Shown here piece by piece: positions 44,001 through 51,073 of a stretch of 64,000 bases of DNA. This DNA is from CAZKWG01 sp964615375 (GTDB taxonomy: Bacteria; Myxococcota_A; UBA796; CAZKWG01), in assembly GCA_964615375.1 (NCBI GenBank), contig CAZTOW010000027.1:62001-126000 (forward strand). The letters are read 5' to 3'. Positions within the stretch are counted from its first letter, which is position 1, and every line of letters starts with the position of its first letter. A program made the translations under genes and the position numbers. Under the pieces are notes generated by a model that worked only from the letters and a program-made list of their open reading frames with translations, had not been told where the DNA came from and did not search any database.

Positions 44001-46434
44001 CGCCGCGCGTGGTCTCGGCGGGCGCGTTGCGGCCCTTGCGGCGCAGCCGACGGCTCCAGGCCGCGAGGCGACCGGATCCACCGCGGGGCTCGAGCTCGTC
44101 CTCGTCCGGCAGCAGGGGGCTGCCGCGCGGGGGCTCAGGCGCTCGGGAAGGGGCGGGAGCGCGGGGCGCGACGGGCTCGGGCTCGGGCGGGAGCGCGGGC
44201 TCAGGCGGGAGCGCGGGCTCAGGCGGGAGCGCGGGCTCGGGCGGGAGCGCGGGCTCAGGCGGGAGCGCGGGCTCGGGAGGGAGCTCCGGCAGGGTCGCGA
44301 GCGGGGCGGCCACCGGGGCCGGGGCCGGCTCGGGCGCGGGCGGGGCGGCCACCGGGGCCGGGGCCGGCTCGGGCGCGGGCGGACTCACAACCTGGTCCAC
44401 CGGCTCCGCGGCGGGCGGCGCGGCTTGCGGCGCGGCGGGCGGCACGGCGCCCGGGACCACGGCCGCGGCCACCCGGCAGGGCCGCGCGGAGGCGTCCAGC
44501 GAGGCGCTCCAGGCGCTCTGAAGGTCGAGATCCGCGGCCTCTCCCGGCTCCCAGACCAGGGCGACCGGCGCCCCGCCCGTGCCCAGCGCGACCCGGGTCG
44601 CCCGGCCCACGCCGCGCGAGGACGGCGCCACCGAGAGGGCGGCCACCGCCAGCGCGTCGTCCAGCCCGGCCCCCAGCGCGTCGCCCAGCGTGTCCCGGAC
44701 GCTCAGCGCCCGCGGCCCGGAGGCGGTGAGCAGGCGCACCCCCGGCGTGGCGTCGCCCAGGGCGGCCATGGCCGGAGACCCGACCGCGATCTCCGTCAGG
44801 CGGGCGCGCCCCCGCTGACCGCGCGCGGCGGCCAGATCCTCGCGCTCCAGCACGAAGCCGGAGGCGCCCACCGAGAGCGCGTCCCCGGCGCGGGCCAGCC
44901 CAGAACCTAACACCTCTAGCAGCACCTCATCCGCGGGATCATCCGCCCCCACGACGATCACCCGCTCGGCGCGCCCGAGCCGGATCCAGTCCCCGGCCAG
45001 GGCCAGGGCCGCCGTCACGCTCGCCCGGCCGCTGTTGACCGCCAGGGTCGGACCCTGAGCGCCGCAGACCCGGGACAGCACGCTCTGGCCCTCCACCAGG
45101 GCCGCGGCCGCGGCCTCCCCCTGCGAGAGCAGCAGGCGCACCAGCCCGGGGAGGGCGCTGGCGAAGAGGACGCCGGTCCCCGAGCGGAGCTCCCGCGGGA
45201 GCCCTCGCCCGCCCGGCAGCGTCGGATCGGCCACCAGGGGCAGCCCGGCGTCGTCCAGCGCCTCCAGGCCCGCCGCCACCGCCAGCCGGGTGACGGGGTC
45301 CAGCCCGGCCACCAGATCCTCGTCCAGGCCGAATTCCCGGGCCAGATCGAAGGCCGCGGGCCGCCCCACCCGGAAGAGGCGCGCCCCGGGCGCCGTCACC
45401 TGCAGGCGATCGTCGCCCCGGGCCAGCACGTCCAGGTTGTCCGGGGCGAAGACGGCCTCGCCGCCGGGCAGCCCCACGGCGAGCCCCACGCAGATCACGC
45501 CGGGCGGCTCGGGGGCGGTCGGGGCGGGCGCCGGGGCCTCCCGACGCGGCTCCACGGGCGGGGTCGCGGTCGGGGCGGGCGCCGCGGCCACCGCCAGGGT
45601 CGGGGCCAGGGTCGCGGCGATGGAGGAGACCAGCGCGCGCAGGTCGGGCATCACGGCGTCCAGCACGGGCGCCAGGCGCTCCTGCTCGGCGGCCCGCGTC
45701 GCGGCCTGGTAGGCGGCGATGAGGCCCATCAGCCCGAGGTGCCGCGCGGCCAGCCCACGGGCCAGCGCCACGCCGGAGCCCGCCGGCCAGGGGCGCTCCG
45801 CCGGATCGTCGGCGCTCAGCCAGCCCTGACACTCCTCCCACAGCGAGGCTCCCCCCGCCAGGCGCCGCAGGGCCGGGGCCGCGGGCGGACAGAGCACCCT
45901 CGCCCCCGCCACGCGACGCCCGCCGTCCGGCCAGCTCTCGTCCAGCAGCGCGCTCAGCGCGGGCGGCAGCGCGAGCTCGGGCAGGCCCATCAGCACGTCG
46001 GAGAGCAGCACGCCCGCCGCCCCCGCCGCCACGGCCCGCCCCGCGTCCGCCGGGCTCAGCCCCGCGTCCAGCAGCACGGGCACGCCCGCCGGCACCTCCA
46101 CCAGGAGGTCCAGCCCAGGGCGCTCCCCGCCGTATCCCCCGGCCTCCTCCCCGCGCAGGACCAGGCCCGCGAAGCCCTCGGGGAGCGGCCCGGGGGCGCT
46201 CCGCTCCAGCCAGCAGGGCCGCCCGGAGACGGGGGGCCCCTCTTCGGCCAGCAGCACCGGACCCGCGCCGGGCACGGCCCTCCCCGGGAGGGCGCGGACC
46301 CAGGCGCCTTCGGGGACCGGGACCGGCGGGCTCGTCGTGAGATCCAGGACAGGGACGGCCCCGGCGCGGAGCACGGTCGGGACGAGGTGCGCGCGCTCAG
46401 CGGGGAGCAGGCAGAGCAGCAGAGGTCTCTTCAT
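41023..46434 (-). CDS. Giant PfaA/PKS-like multidomain protein with degenerate catalytic sites
   Basis: 1803 residues, one uninterrupted frame. Order of domains: nitropropane-dioxygenase-like (about 1-260, LRGEEAGGYGG, VPVLLDAGLSPADAGRAVAAGAAGVLLSD); ketosynthase-like (about 312-630); Pro-rich linker with five PPEPAL repeats; two carrier-protein-like domains (about 813-895, 945-1020); ketoreductase-like Rossmann (about 1250-1460, GGTRGIG); hot-dog dehydratase-like (about 1505-1780, HSLDGVPFVP). No acyltransferase. Key residues are lost: KS Cys becomes Arg470 in GPTLAVNSGRAS; carrier Ser is absent in GLVADD (851-856) and His985 in LGLDHV; KR Tyr becomes Arg1436. The dehydratase HxxxGxxxxP (His1545) is kept. 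Probably a non-catalytic scaffold or partner; it follows the aminopeptidase by 47 bases. Confidence 0.8.
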   Translation of the reverse strand: MKRPLLLCLLPAERAHLVPTVLRAGAVPVLDLTTSPPVPVPEGAWVRALPGRAVPGAGPVLLAEEGPPVSGRPCWLERSAPGPLPEGFAGLVLRGEEAGGYGGERPGLDLLVEVPAGVPVLLDAGLSPADAGRAVAAGAAGVLLSDVLMGLPELALPPALSALLDESWPDGGRRVAGARVLCPPAAPALRRLAGGASLWEECQGWLSADDPAERPWPAGSGVALARGLAARHLGLMGLIAAYQAATRAAEQERLAPVLDAVMPDLRALVSSIAATLAPTLAVAAAPAPTATPPVEPRREAPAPAPTAPEPPGVICVGLAVGLPGGEAVFAPDNLDVLARGDDRLQVTAPGARLFRVGRPAAFDLAREFGLDEDLVAGLDPVTRLAVAAGLEALDDAGLPLVADPTLPGGRGLPRELRSGTGVLFASALPGLVRLLLSQGEAAAAALVEGQSVLSRVCGAQGPTLAVNSGRASVTAALALAGDWIRLGRAERVIVVGADDPADEVLLEVLGSGLARAGDALSVGASGFVLEREDLAAARGQRGRARLTEIAVGSPAMAALGDATPGVRLLTASGPRALSVRDTLGDALGAGLDDALAVAALSVAPSSRGVGRATRVALGTGGAPVALVWEPGEAADLDLQSAWSASLDASARPCRVAAAVVPGAVPPAAPQAAPPAAEPVDQVVSPPAPEPAPAPVAAPPAPEPAPAPVAAPLATLPELPPEPALPPEPALPPEPALPPEPALPPEPALPPEPEPVAPRAPAPSRAPEPPRGSPLLPDEDELEPRGGSGRLAAWSRRLRRKGRNAPAETTRGADVIEQARERVMNDLLLLVARRDETATSPGREHRLSADLGLVADDALGLVESLCAHYELDVDVEGLLADDPPLERLVAHLVDEARTVWRESPEVPPGLKRLFALEESSERPAVQPVQVRAAGAMAPAAPLVHNTPASPERALALVTDLVASEAGYRPEELRPNLELEGDLGLDHVARARIVGSLCARFGAPPPELEEPVTLASLARWAAEAASLDATLPLSAEPSPGPSSLPPRAAPRPVPSEEHPSASVPPAPGTLAREELPASFRVRRVVRVSQPLSALGSIKGRVVQVLGSGPLPDALRRELEVRGARLEGQPDAVLDAGNDPALSFGTAFALSSSPPRDWICLTRLGSPGADAVEAEVALRSGGRAGVAKALRREWQGCRARVLDLAPELDPAEVVLLVMEELASGDDALEVWRGSGPRQVMALGVEPTPPPAAWPVARPTVLIAGGTRGIGLRIGLALARRTRARLILVARTPPARKPYDEAAARAAVERALRARGRRPSETRILRGLEPYRMAEEARLNVAALREAGAEVHFVRADLGDAAAVDAAMEEVARSWGPLDGAVIALPMGEAHPLSSREPSSFGLAWAPRVTCAAALHGRLGPEGWLLSVGGFAGRFGQAGRVEVGAALQGLATYCEHAPRALHVSCPSWLGGVRSDEAPGAEPLPVEAGVDTLLDLVAAGATGERVLSGRLGPGLLVSGHPLLEQMDVDGAMVEATRRLCPDDDPWLADHSLDGVPFVPASVVVELLAAVARAAAPGLAFSGLAGLRLEQPLRVPFGSEARLVLRAEREGPDRASAALFAEHAGPAGTRELVRFADAIALLGPQPPPSLLPPAFFPEESIGRSQIYRRLFQGSTFQVLRDAGAVAVEGLLADAVVEHALLASDLLSAPLVLEAAIQGATLHHMAIDGMRALPLSLDGVWLVSSPPDGEPLELMVQRLTDAYDIDVHGPEGAILRVRGLRLVDLAALTPAERFPEPEDGWPSAVVGNLG
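44179..44280 (-). repeat. 18-base tandem repeat encoding PPEPAL
   Basis: About five copies of an 18-base unit (GGCTCNGGCGGGAGCGCG on the + strand) encode the Pro-rich linker of the synthase-like protein, residues 719-752. Confidence 0.85.
44907..44919. repeat. CTAR-N5-YTAG dispersed palindrome, site 4
   Basis: CTAA-CACCT-CTAG in the ketosynthase-like part of the giant gene, read on the coding strand as CTA GAG GTG TTA GGT (Leu-Glu-Val-Leu-Gly), rare codons in a gene that otherwise uses CTG/CTC for Leu. Confidence 0.7.
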
Positions 46435-46481
46435 TCGAGCGGCTCCGTCGAGCGTGTCATGGATGATATCCCTGATCGCGG

Positions 46482-47924
46482 TCAGGAGGCGCCAGCCCCC
46501 AGCTCCAAGAGCAGGCCGACCCCGAAGCCGGTCCCGCGGCCCTCACCGTCCCCGGCGGGCCCGGCGAGGTCGATGTGGACCCACTCCGGCGTCGGTTCGG
46601 GGAGATGGTTGGCGATGAACTGCGCGGCGCAGGAGGCCTGCGCGTTCATGCGATCCTTGACCGAGTTCTTCATGTCGGCGAACACGCTGCGGAACTCGCG
46701 GCGGTGCAGCTCGGGCGCGTAGAGCAGCGGGTGGACCGGCTCCCCCGCCCGCAGCCCGGCGGCCACGGCGGCGCGCTCCAGCCCCTCGGTGTTGGCGTAG
46801 ATCGCCGCATGCACCTTGCCGGTCGCCACGAGCGCCGCCCCGGTGAGCGTGGCCAGGTCCACCGCGAGATCCGGCGAGAAGCGCGAGATCGCCCAGTGGA
46901 GCCCGTCGGCCAGCACCAGGCGCCCCTCGGCGTCGGTGTTGTTGACCTCCACCGAGCGGCCCGAGCGCAGCACGATCACGTCGTCCGGCCGCGTGCTGTC
47001 GGGCCCCACGGAGTTCTCCGCGAGGCACAGCACCGCCACCACCCGGTAGGGCACGCCCAGCGACACCGCGGCCTCGAAGGCCGAGAGCACGGCCGCCGCC
47101 CCCGCCATGTCGCCCTTCATCCCGGGCATGGAGTTGCGGTCCTTCAGGGACAGCCCGCCCGTGTCGTAGACGATGCCCTTGCCCACCCAGGCCACCGTGC
47201 GCGTCGCCCCGGCCGGCTCGTGGACCAGGGTCACCAGGGCCGGCTTGTGCGCCGCCGCCTTGCCCACCCCCCACAGGCCGCCGAAGCCCTGGGCCGCCAG
47301 CGCCTCGCCCGCGATCACCTCGATCCGGGCGCCCGTGCGCTCGGCCACCGCCCGCGCCTCGGAGACGAAGGCGTCCGTGTGGAGATCCAGCGTGGGAATG
47401 TCCGTGAGGCGCGCCGCGTTGCGCACAGCGGCCACCGCCGCCGGGATCCGGGCGTCCTGGACCGGACCGTCCGGGCCCAGCAGCACCAGCCGCACCGACC
47501 GACGCTCCACCGCCCCCGAGGCCCCGCTGTAGAGCGAGAACGCCCGCGCCACGGCCAGCGCGCTGGGGAAGGCATGCGCCGCCTCGCTGAGCGCCACCAC
47601 CACCACGGCCTCCGCCTTGCCGTCCAGGCGCCGCACCAGCTCGGGGATGGCCCAGGCCCGCGAGGGCGGGTTGTGCCGGGAGCAGGGCTCGGGCAGCACC
47701 GCCGCCATCACCCGCCGGGTCCCGACGAAGGTGCTCAGGGCCACGCCCGCGTCCCCCGGCTCGGCGCGGTCCAGCAGGGCGCCCCAGGTCTCCGCGGGCA
47801 GGTCCAGGGCGGCGAGCAGGCGCGGGTCGCGCAGCCGCTCCTTGCGCCCCAGCACCATCAGGTCAGGGACGCTGCCGATCCCGGCGAGATCAGCGGAACA
47901 GCTCAGGTCTGCGATGACGGGCAT
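46482..47924 (-). CDS. pepA: Leucyl aminopeptidase (M17)
   Basis: 480 residues. C-terminal M17 catalytic domain with the two-metal-site motifs: VGKGIVYDTGGLSLK, GMKGDMAGAAAV (Lys, Asp), ENSVGPDSTRPDD and the hallmark NNTDAEGRLVLADGL. Hexameric M17 enzymes remove N-terminal residues from peptides in the cytoplasm and can also bind DNA. The N-terminal domain is more divergent. It lies 31 bases downstream of the lyase-like gene and 47 bases upstream of the synthase-like gene, all on one strand, so an operon is likely. Confidence 0.9.
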   Translation of the reverse strand: MPVIADLSCSADLAGIGSVPDLMVLGRKERLRDPRLLAALDLPAETWGALLDRAEPGDAGVALSTFVGTRRVMAAVLPEPCSRHNPPSRAWAIPELVRRLDGKAEAVVVVALSEAAHAFPSALAVARAFSLYSGASGAVERRSVRLVLLGPDGPVQDARIPAAVAAVRNAARLTDIPTLDLHTDAFVSEARAVAERTGARIEVIAGEALAAQGFGGLWGVGKAAAHKPALVTLVHEPAGATRTVAWVGKGIVYDTGGLSLKDRNSMPGMKGDMAGAAAVLSAFEAAVSLGVPYRVVAVLCLAENSVGPDSTRPDDVIVLRSGRSVEVNNTDAEGRLVLADGLHWAISRFSPDLAVDLATLTGAALVATGKVHAAIYANTEGLERAAVAAGLRAGEPVHPLLYAPELHRREFRSVFADMKNSVKDRMNAQASCAAQFIANHLPEPTPEWVHIDLAGPAGDGEGRGTGFGVGLLLELGAGAS

Positions 47925-47955
47925 GACGCTCCTCTACAAGCGGCGGTTTCAGCGT

Positions 47956-49428
47956 TCACCAGCGACCACCCCGGTCGCCCAGGGCTCCGGCGCGCACCAG
48001 CCGCCCCGCCGAGACCAGCGCGGGGCGCAGCACGCCGTCGTCCTCCCAGAAGGGGATCTCGGCGCGCAGGGCGGCGTGCATGCGGGCCAGCGCCGGCGGC
48101 GGGCGGGAGGGCGCCAGCTCCATCGGCTCGCCCTGCGGCCCCCCGGCGCGCGCGCGCAGGTCCAGACCCTGCGCCGCCAGGAGGGCCTCGATGGCCACGA
48201 TGTCGGCCAGGCACTCCACCACCTCCAGCGTGCGCCGGGCGGAGATGGGGCCCATGCTGACGTGGTCCTCGTGGTGCTGCACCGTGGGGATGGTGTCCAC
48301 GCTGGCGGGCCAGGCGAGCCCCTTGCACTCGCTGGCCAGCGAGGCCGCCGTGTACTGCGCCAGCATGAAGCCGGAGTTCAGCCCGGTCCCCGGCACCAGG
48401 AAGCTGGGGAGCCCCTGGCTCAGCTGACCGTAGGTGAGCCGGAAGGTGCGGCGCTCGGACTGCGTGGCGACGGAGCACAGCGCGATGCGCAGGTGGTCCA
48501 TGGCCAGCGCGACGGGAGCGCCGTGGAAATTCCCGGCCTCCACCCAGTCGCCGTCGAAGAGCAGCGGGTTGTCCGCCGCGCCGTTGAGCTCCGCGCTGAC
48601 CACGCGCTCGGTGTGCTCCAGCGCGTCCAGGGCCGCCCCCAGCACCGCCGGGGCGCAGCGCACGGAGAAGGCGTCGGCCTCCCGCCCGCGGGTGACGACC
48701 TCGCTGCCCTGAAGCAGCGCGCGCAGCCGCTCCGCCACGCGCTCCGCCCCCGGGTGGCCGCGAGCGGCGAGCGGGCGCGGATCGATGCAGCCGGCGTCCG
48801 CGCGCACGACCTCGAAGGTCATGGCGGTGGCGGCGATGGCGGCGTCCAGGGCCCGCCGCGCCCGCGCGCAGGCCAGGGCCGCCAGGGCCGCCGTCACCGT
48901 CGCCCCGTTGATCAGGGACAACGCCTCTTTCGGCGTGGGCCGGAAGGGCGGAAGCCGGGGGTCCTGGCCCGTGTACGCGCAGGCCACCGCGGCGATGTGA
49001 GCCAGCGGCGCCAGATCCCCGGCCGCGCCCACGCTCCCCTGGCTGGGGACCCGCGGCAGCACGCCCGCGTTCAGCATGGTCAGCAGGATCTCCGCCGCCT
49101 CCGGCCGGCTGCCCGTCAGCGCTCCCGCCAGCACGTTGGCCCGCGCGACCAGGGAGGCCCGCACCACCTCGTCGGGGAAGGGCTCGCCCACCCCAGCGCA
49201 GTGCCCGACGATGAAGGCGCGGGCGAGCTCGTCCCCGCTCATCCCCAGCGCGTGCTCGCCCACCAGCCACTGGCGCTTGCGCTCCAGCACGCTCTCGCCC
49301 GCGGGCGCGCTGGCGGCGTTCTCCCGCATCGCCGCGGCGGCCCCGGGGTCCAGGGTCGCGCCCACCTCGCCCGAGGCCACGCGGTGCAGATCCTCGATGG
49401 AGAGCGAGCGCCCGTCGAGCCGGATCAT
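47956..49428 (-). CDS. Histidine-ammonia-lyase paralogue lacking MIO serine (probable pseudoenzyme)
   Basis: 490 residues, HAL/PAL superfamily over the full length. The MIO-forming triad is Ala135-Ala136-Gly137 (GSVGAAGDLAPLAH) instead of Ala-Ser-Gly. The inner-loop Tyr motif YGVNTGFG of active enzymes is missing, and the Tyr of the DAYSLRC motif is Phe254 (DAFSVRC). The SH pair that selects histidine is GH (FIVGHCAGVG). The fold core (NGATVTAALAAL, ELNGAADNP, HEDHVSMGP) is intact. The start ATG overlaps the stop of the active-looking lyase (ATGA), so the two are made together and may form mixed tetramers. It may regulate the partner or have lost catalysis. Confidence 0.85.
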   Translation of the reverse strand: MIRLDGRSLSIEDLHRVASGEVGATLDPGAAAAMRENAASAPAGESVLERKRQWLVGEHALGMSGDELARAFIVGHCAGVGEPFPDEVVRASLVARANVLAGALTGSRPEAAEILLTMLNAGVLPRVPSQGSVGAAGDLAPLAHIAAVACAYTGQDPRLPPFRPTPKEALSLINGATVTAALAALACARARRALDAAIAATAMTFEVVRADAGCIDPRPLAARGHPGAERVAERLRALLQGSEVVTRGREADAFSVRCAPAVLGAALDALEHTERVVSAELNGAADNPLLFDGDWVEAGNFHGAPVALAMDHLRIALCSVATQSERRTFRLTYGQLSQGLPSFLVPGTGLNSGFMLAQYTAASLASECKGLAWPASVDTIPTVQHHEDHVSMGPISARRTLEVVECLADIVAIEALLAAQGLDLRARAGGPQGEPMELAPSRPPPALARMHAALRAEIPFWEDDGVLRPALVSAGRLVRAGALGDRGGRW

Positions 49429-50996
49429 CGCGCCTCCAGCGGCGGGGCCTCGCCCACGTCCAGCAGCCCGAGCCCCCGCTCCAGGGCGCCCGAGGCCACC
49501 AGCGCGTTCAGGGCCTCGATCGCGTCCCCGGGCAGACGCTCCGCGGGCAGCGCGCCCAGCGCCTGCTCCACCGCCGCCAGCGCCTGCGCCGAGCCCTCCC
49601 CCAGCCGCGCCTTCGGATCCTCCTCGCGCCGGAAGGCCAGGGCCGAGGCCGCGCCCAGCAGCTCGATGGCCACCACCCGGCGCGCGTTCGCCACCACCTG
49701 CCGGGCCCGCCGGGCCGCCGTCGTGCTCATCGCGACGTGGTCCTCCTGGTCCTCGCAGGTGGGGATGGAGTCCACGCTGGCGGGCCAGCACAGGCCCTTG
49801 TTCTCGCTGACCAGCGCCGCCGCCGTCGTCTGGGGCAGCATCATGCCCAGCCCCGGGCGATCCCGCCGGGCCAGCGCCGGGGGGAGCCGCGCCGAGAGCG
49901 TGCCCGTCGTGAGCCGGTAGAGCCGACGCTCGGCCAGGCTCGCGACCTCGGCGATGGCGATCTTGAGCACGTCCATGGCGATGCCCACCGGCTCTCCGTG
50001 GAAGAGCCCGGCAGAGTACGCCTTGTCTACGCCGTCCTCGTCCACGAGGATCACCGGGTTGTCCGTGGCCGCGTTCAATTCCACCGAGACCTGGCCGACC
50101 ACGAAGGCCAGCGCGTCGCGGGCGGCCCCCACCACGCTGGGCGTGCAGCGCAGCGAGTAGGCGTCCTGGACCTTGCCCGGCACGCTGTCCACCAGCGTGC
50201 TGCCCTGCAGCAGGCGCCGCAGGTTGGAGGCCGTGGCCCGCGCCCCCGGGTAGGGCCGCAGCGCGTGGACCGCCGGGTGGAAGGCCCGGGTCGCGCCCCG
50301 CAGGGCCTCGATGGACAGCGCCGCGGCGATCTCCGCCGCCAGCAGCGTGCGCCCCGCGTCGTGGCAGGCCAGCGCCGCCAGCGCCGTGGTGAGCTGCGCC
50401 CCGTTGGTGATGGCCAGCCCGTCCTTGGCCTCCAGCGAGAGCGCCCGCAGGCCCGCCGCCGCCAGCGCGTCCGGGGCCGAGAGGCGCCGCCCCTGATAGA
50501 CCGCCTCCCCCTCCGGGTCGCCCACCAGCACGAGGCCCAGGTGGGCGAGCGGCGCCAGATCCCCGCTGGAGCCGCAGCTCCCCTGCTCTGGGACGACCGG
50601 GACCACCCCTTTATTCAAGAGATCCAGGATCGCGTCCACCAGCAGCGGCCGGCACCCGCTCACCCCGCGGGCCAGCGCGTTGGCGCGCAGCAGCAGCATG
50701 GCGCGCACCGCGTCCTCGGGCAGCGGGGCGCCCACCCCCGCGGCGTGGCTGCGCACGAGGTTCAGCGAGAGGCGCGCGCGGTGCTCGGCCGGGATGCGCA
50801 CGCGCGCCAGGGACCCGAAGCCGGTGTTGACCCCGTAGACGGGGCGATCACCGCGGCCCGCCTCGGAGACCCAGGCGTAGCTGCGCTCCATGCGCGCGCG
50901 CGCGGCCGGGTCGAGCCCGACCGGACGCCGCTCTCGGGCGACGGCCAGGACGCTGGCCACCGTGAGCTGGTGGCCGTCGAGCAGGAGGGGACTCAT
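49425..50996 (-). CDS. hutH: Histidine ammonia-lyase
   Basis: 523 residues from the ATG at 50996. It has all active-site elements: inner loop with Tyr54 (YGVNTGFG), histidine-selecting Ser-His (LVRSHAAGVG), MIO triad Ser143-Ser144-Gly145 (GSCGSSGDLAPLAH), Tyr280 and Arg283 in QDAYSLRCTP, and ELNAATDNPV. It deaminates histidine to urocanate in the cytoplasm without external cofactor. The first residue of the triad is Ser rather than the usual Ala or Cys. No hutU, hutI or hutG in the window. It heads an operon with an inactive-looking paralogue, an aminopeptidase and a synthase-like protein. Confidence 0.9.
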   Translation of the reverse strand: MSPLLLDGHQLTVASVLAVARERRPVGLDPAARARMERSYAWVSEAGRGDRPVYGVNTGFGSLARVRIPAEHRARLSLNLVRSHAAGVGAPLPEDAVRAMLLLRANALARGVSGCRPLLVDAILDLLNKGVVPVVPEQGSCGSSGDLAPLAHLGLVLVGDPEGEAVYQGRRLSAPDALAAAGLRALSLEAKDGLAITNGAQLTTALAALACHDAGRTLLAAEIAAALSIEALRGATRAFHPAVHALRPYPGARATASNLRRLLQGSTLVDSVPGKVQDAYSLRCTPSVVGAARDALAFVVGQVSVELNAATDNPVILVDEDGVDKAYSAGLFHGEPVGIAMDVLKIAIAEVASLAERRLYRLTTGTLSARLPPALARRDRPGLGMMLPQTTAAALVSENKGLCWPASVDSIPTCEDQEDHVAMSTTAARRARQVVANARRVVAIELLGAASALAFRREEDPKARLGEGSAQALAAVEQALGALPAERLPGDAIEALNALVASGALERGLGLLDVGEAPPLEAR

Positions 50997-51073
50997 CGCC
51001 GAGGCACTTAACCGGATACCCTCATCAAGGACGCTCCCGCGGGCAGCAGACGCGCGGAGCAGGAGGAGATGGG

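Noticed and set aside
41023..46434. Functional PUFA or polyketide synthase
   Set aside because: Although the domain order recalls PfaA, the KS, carrier and KR catalytic residues are missing and no AT is present.
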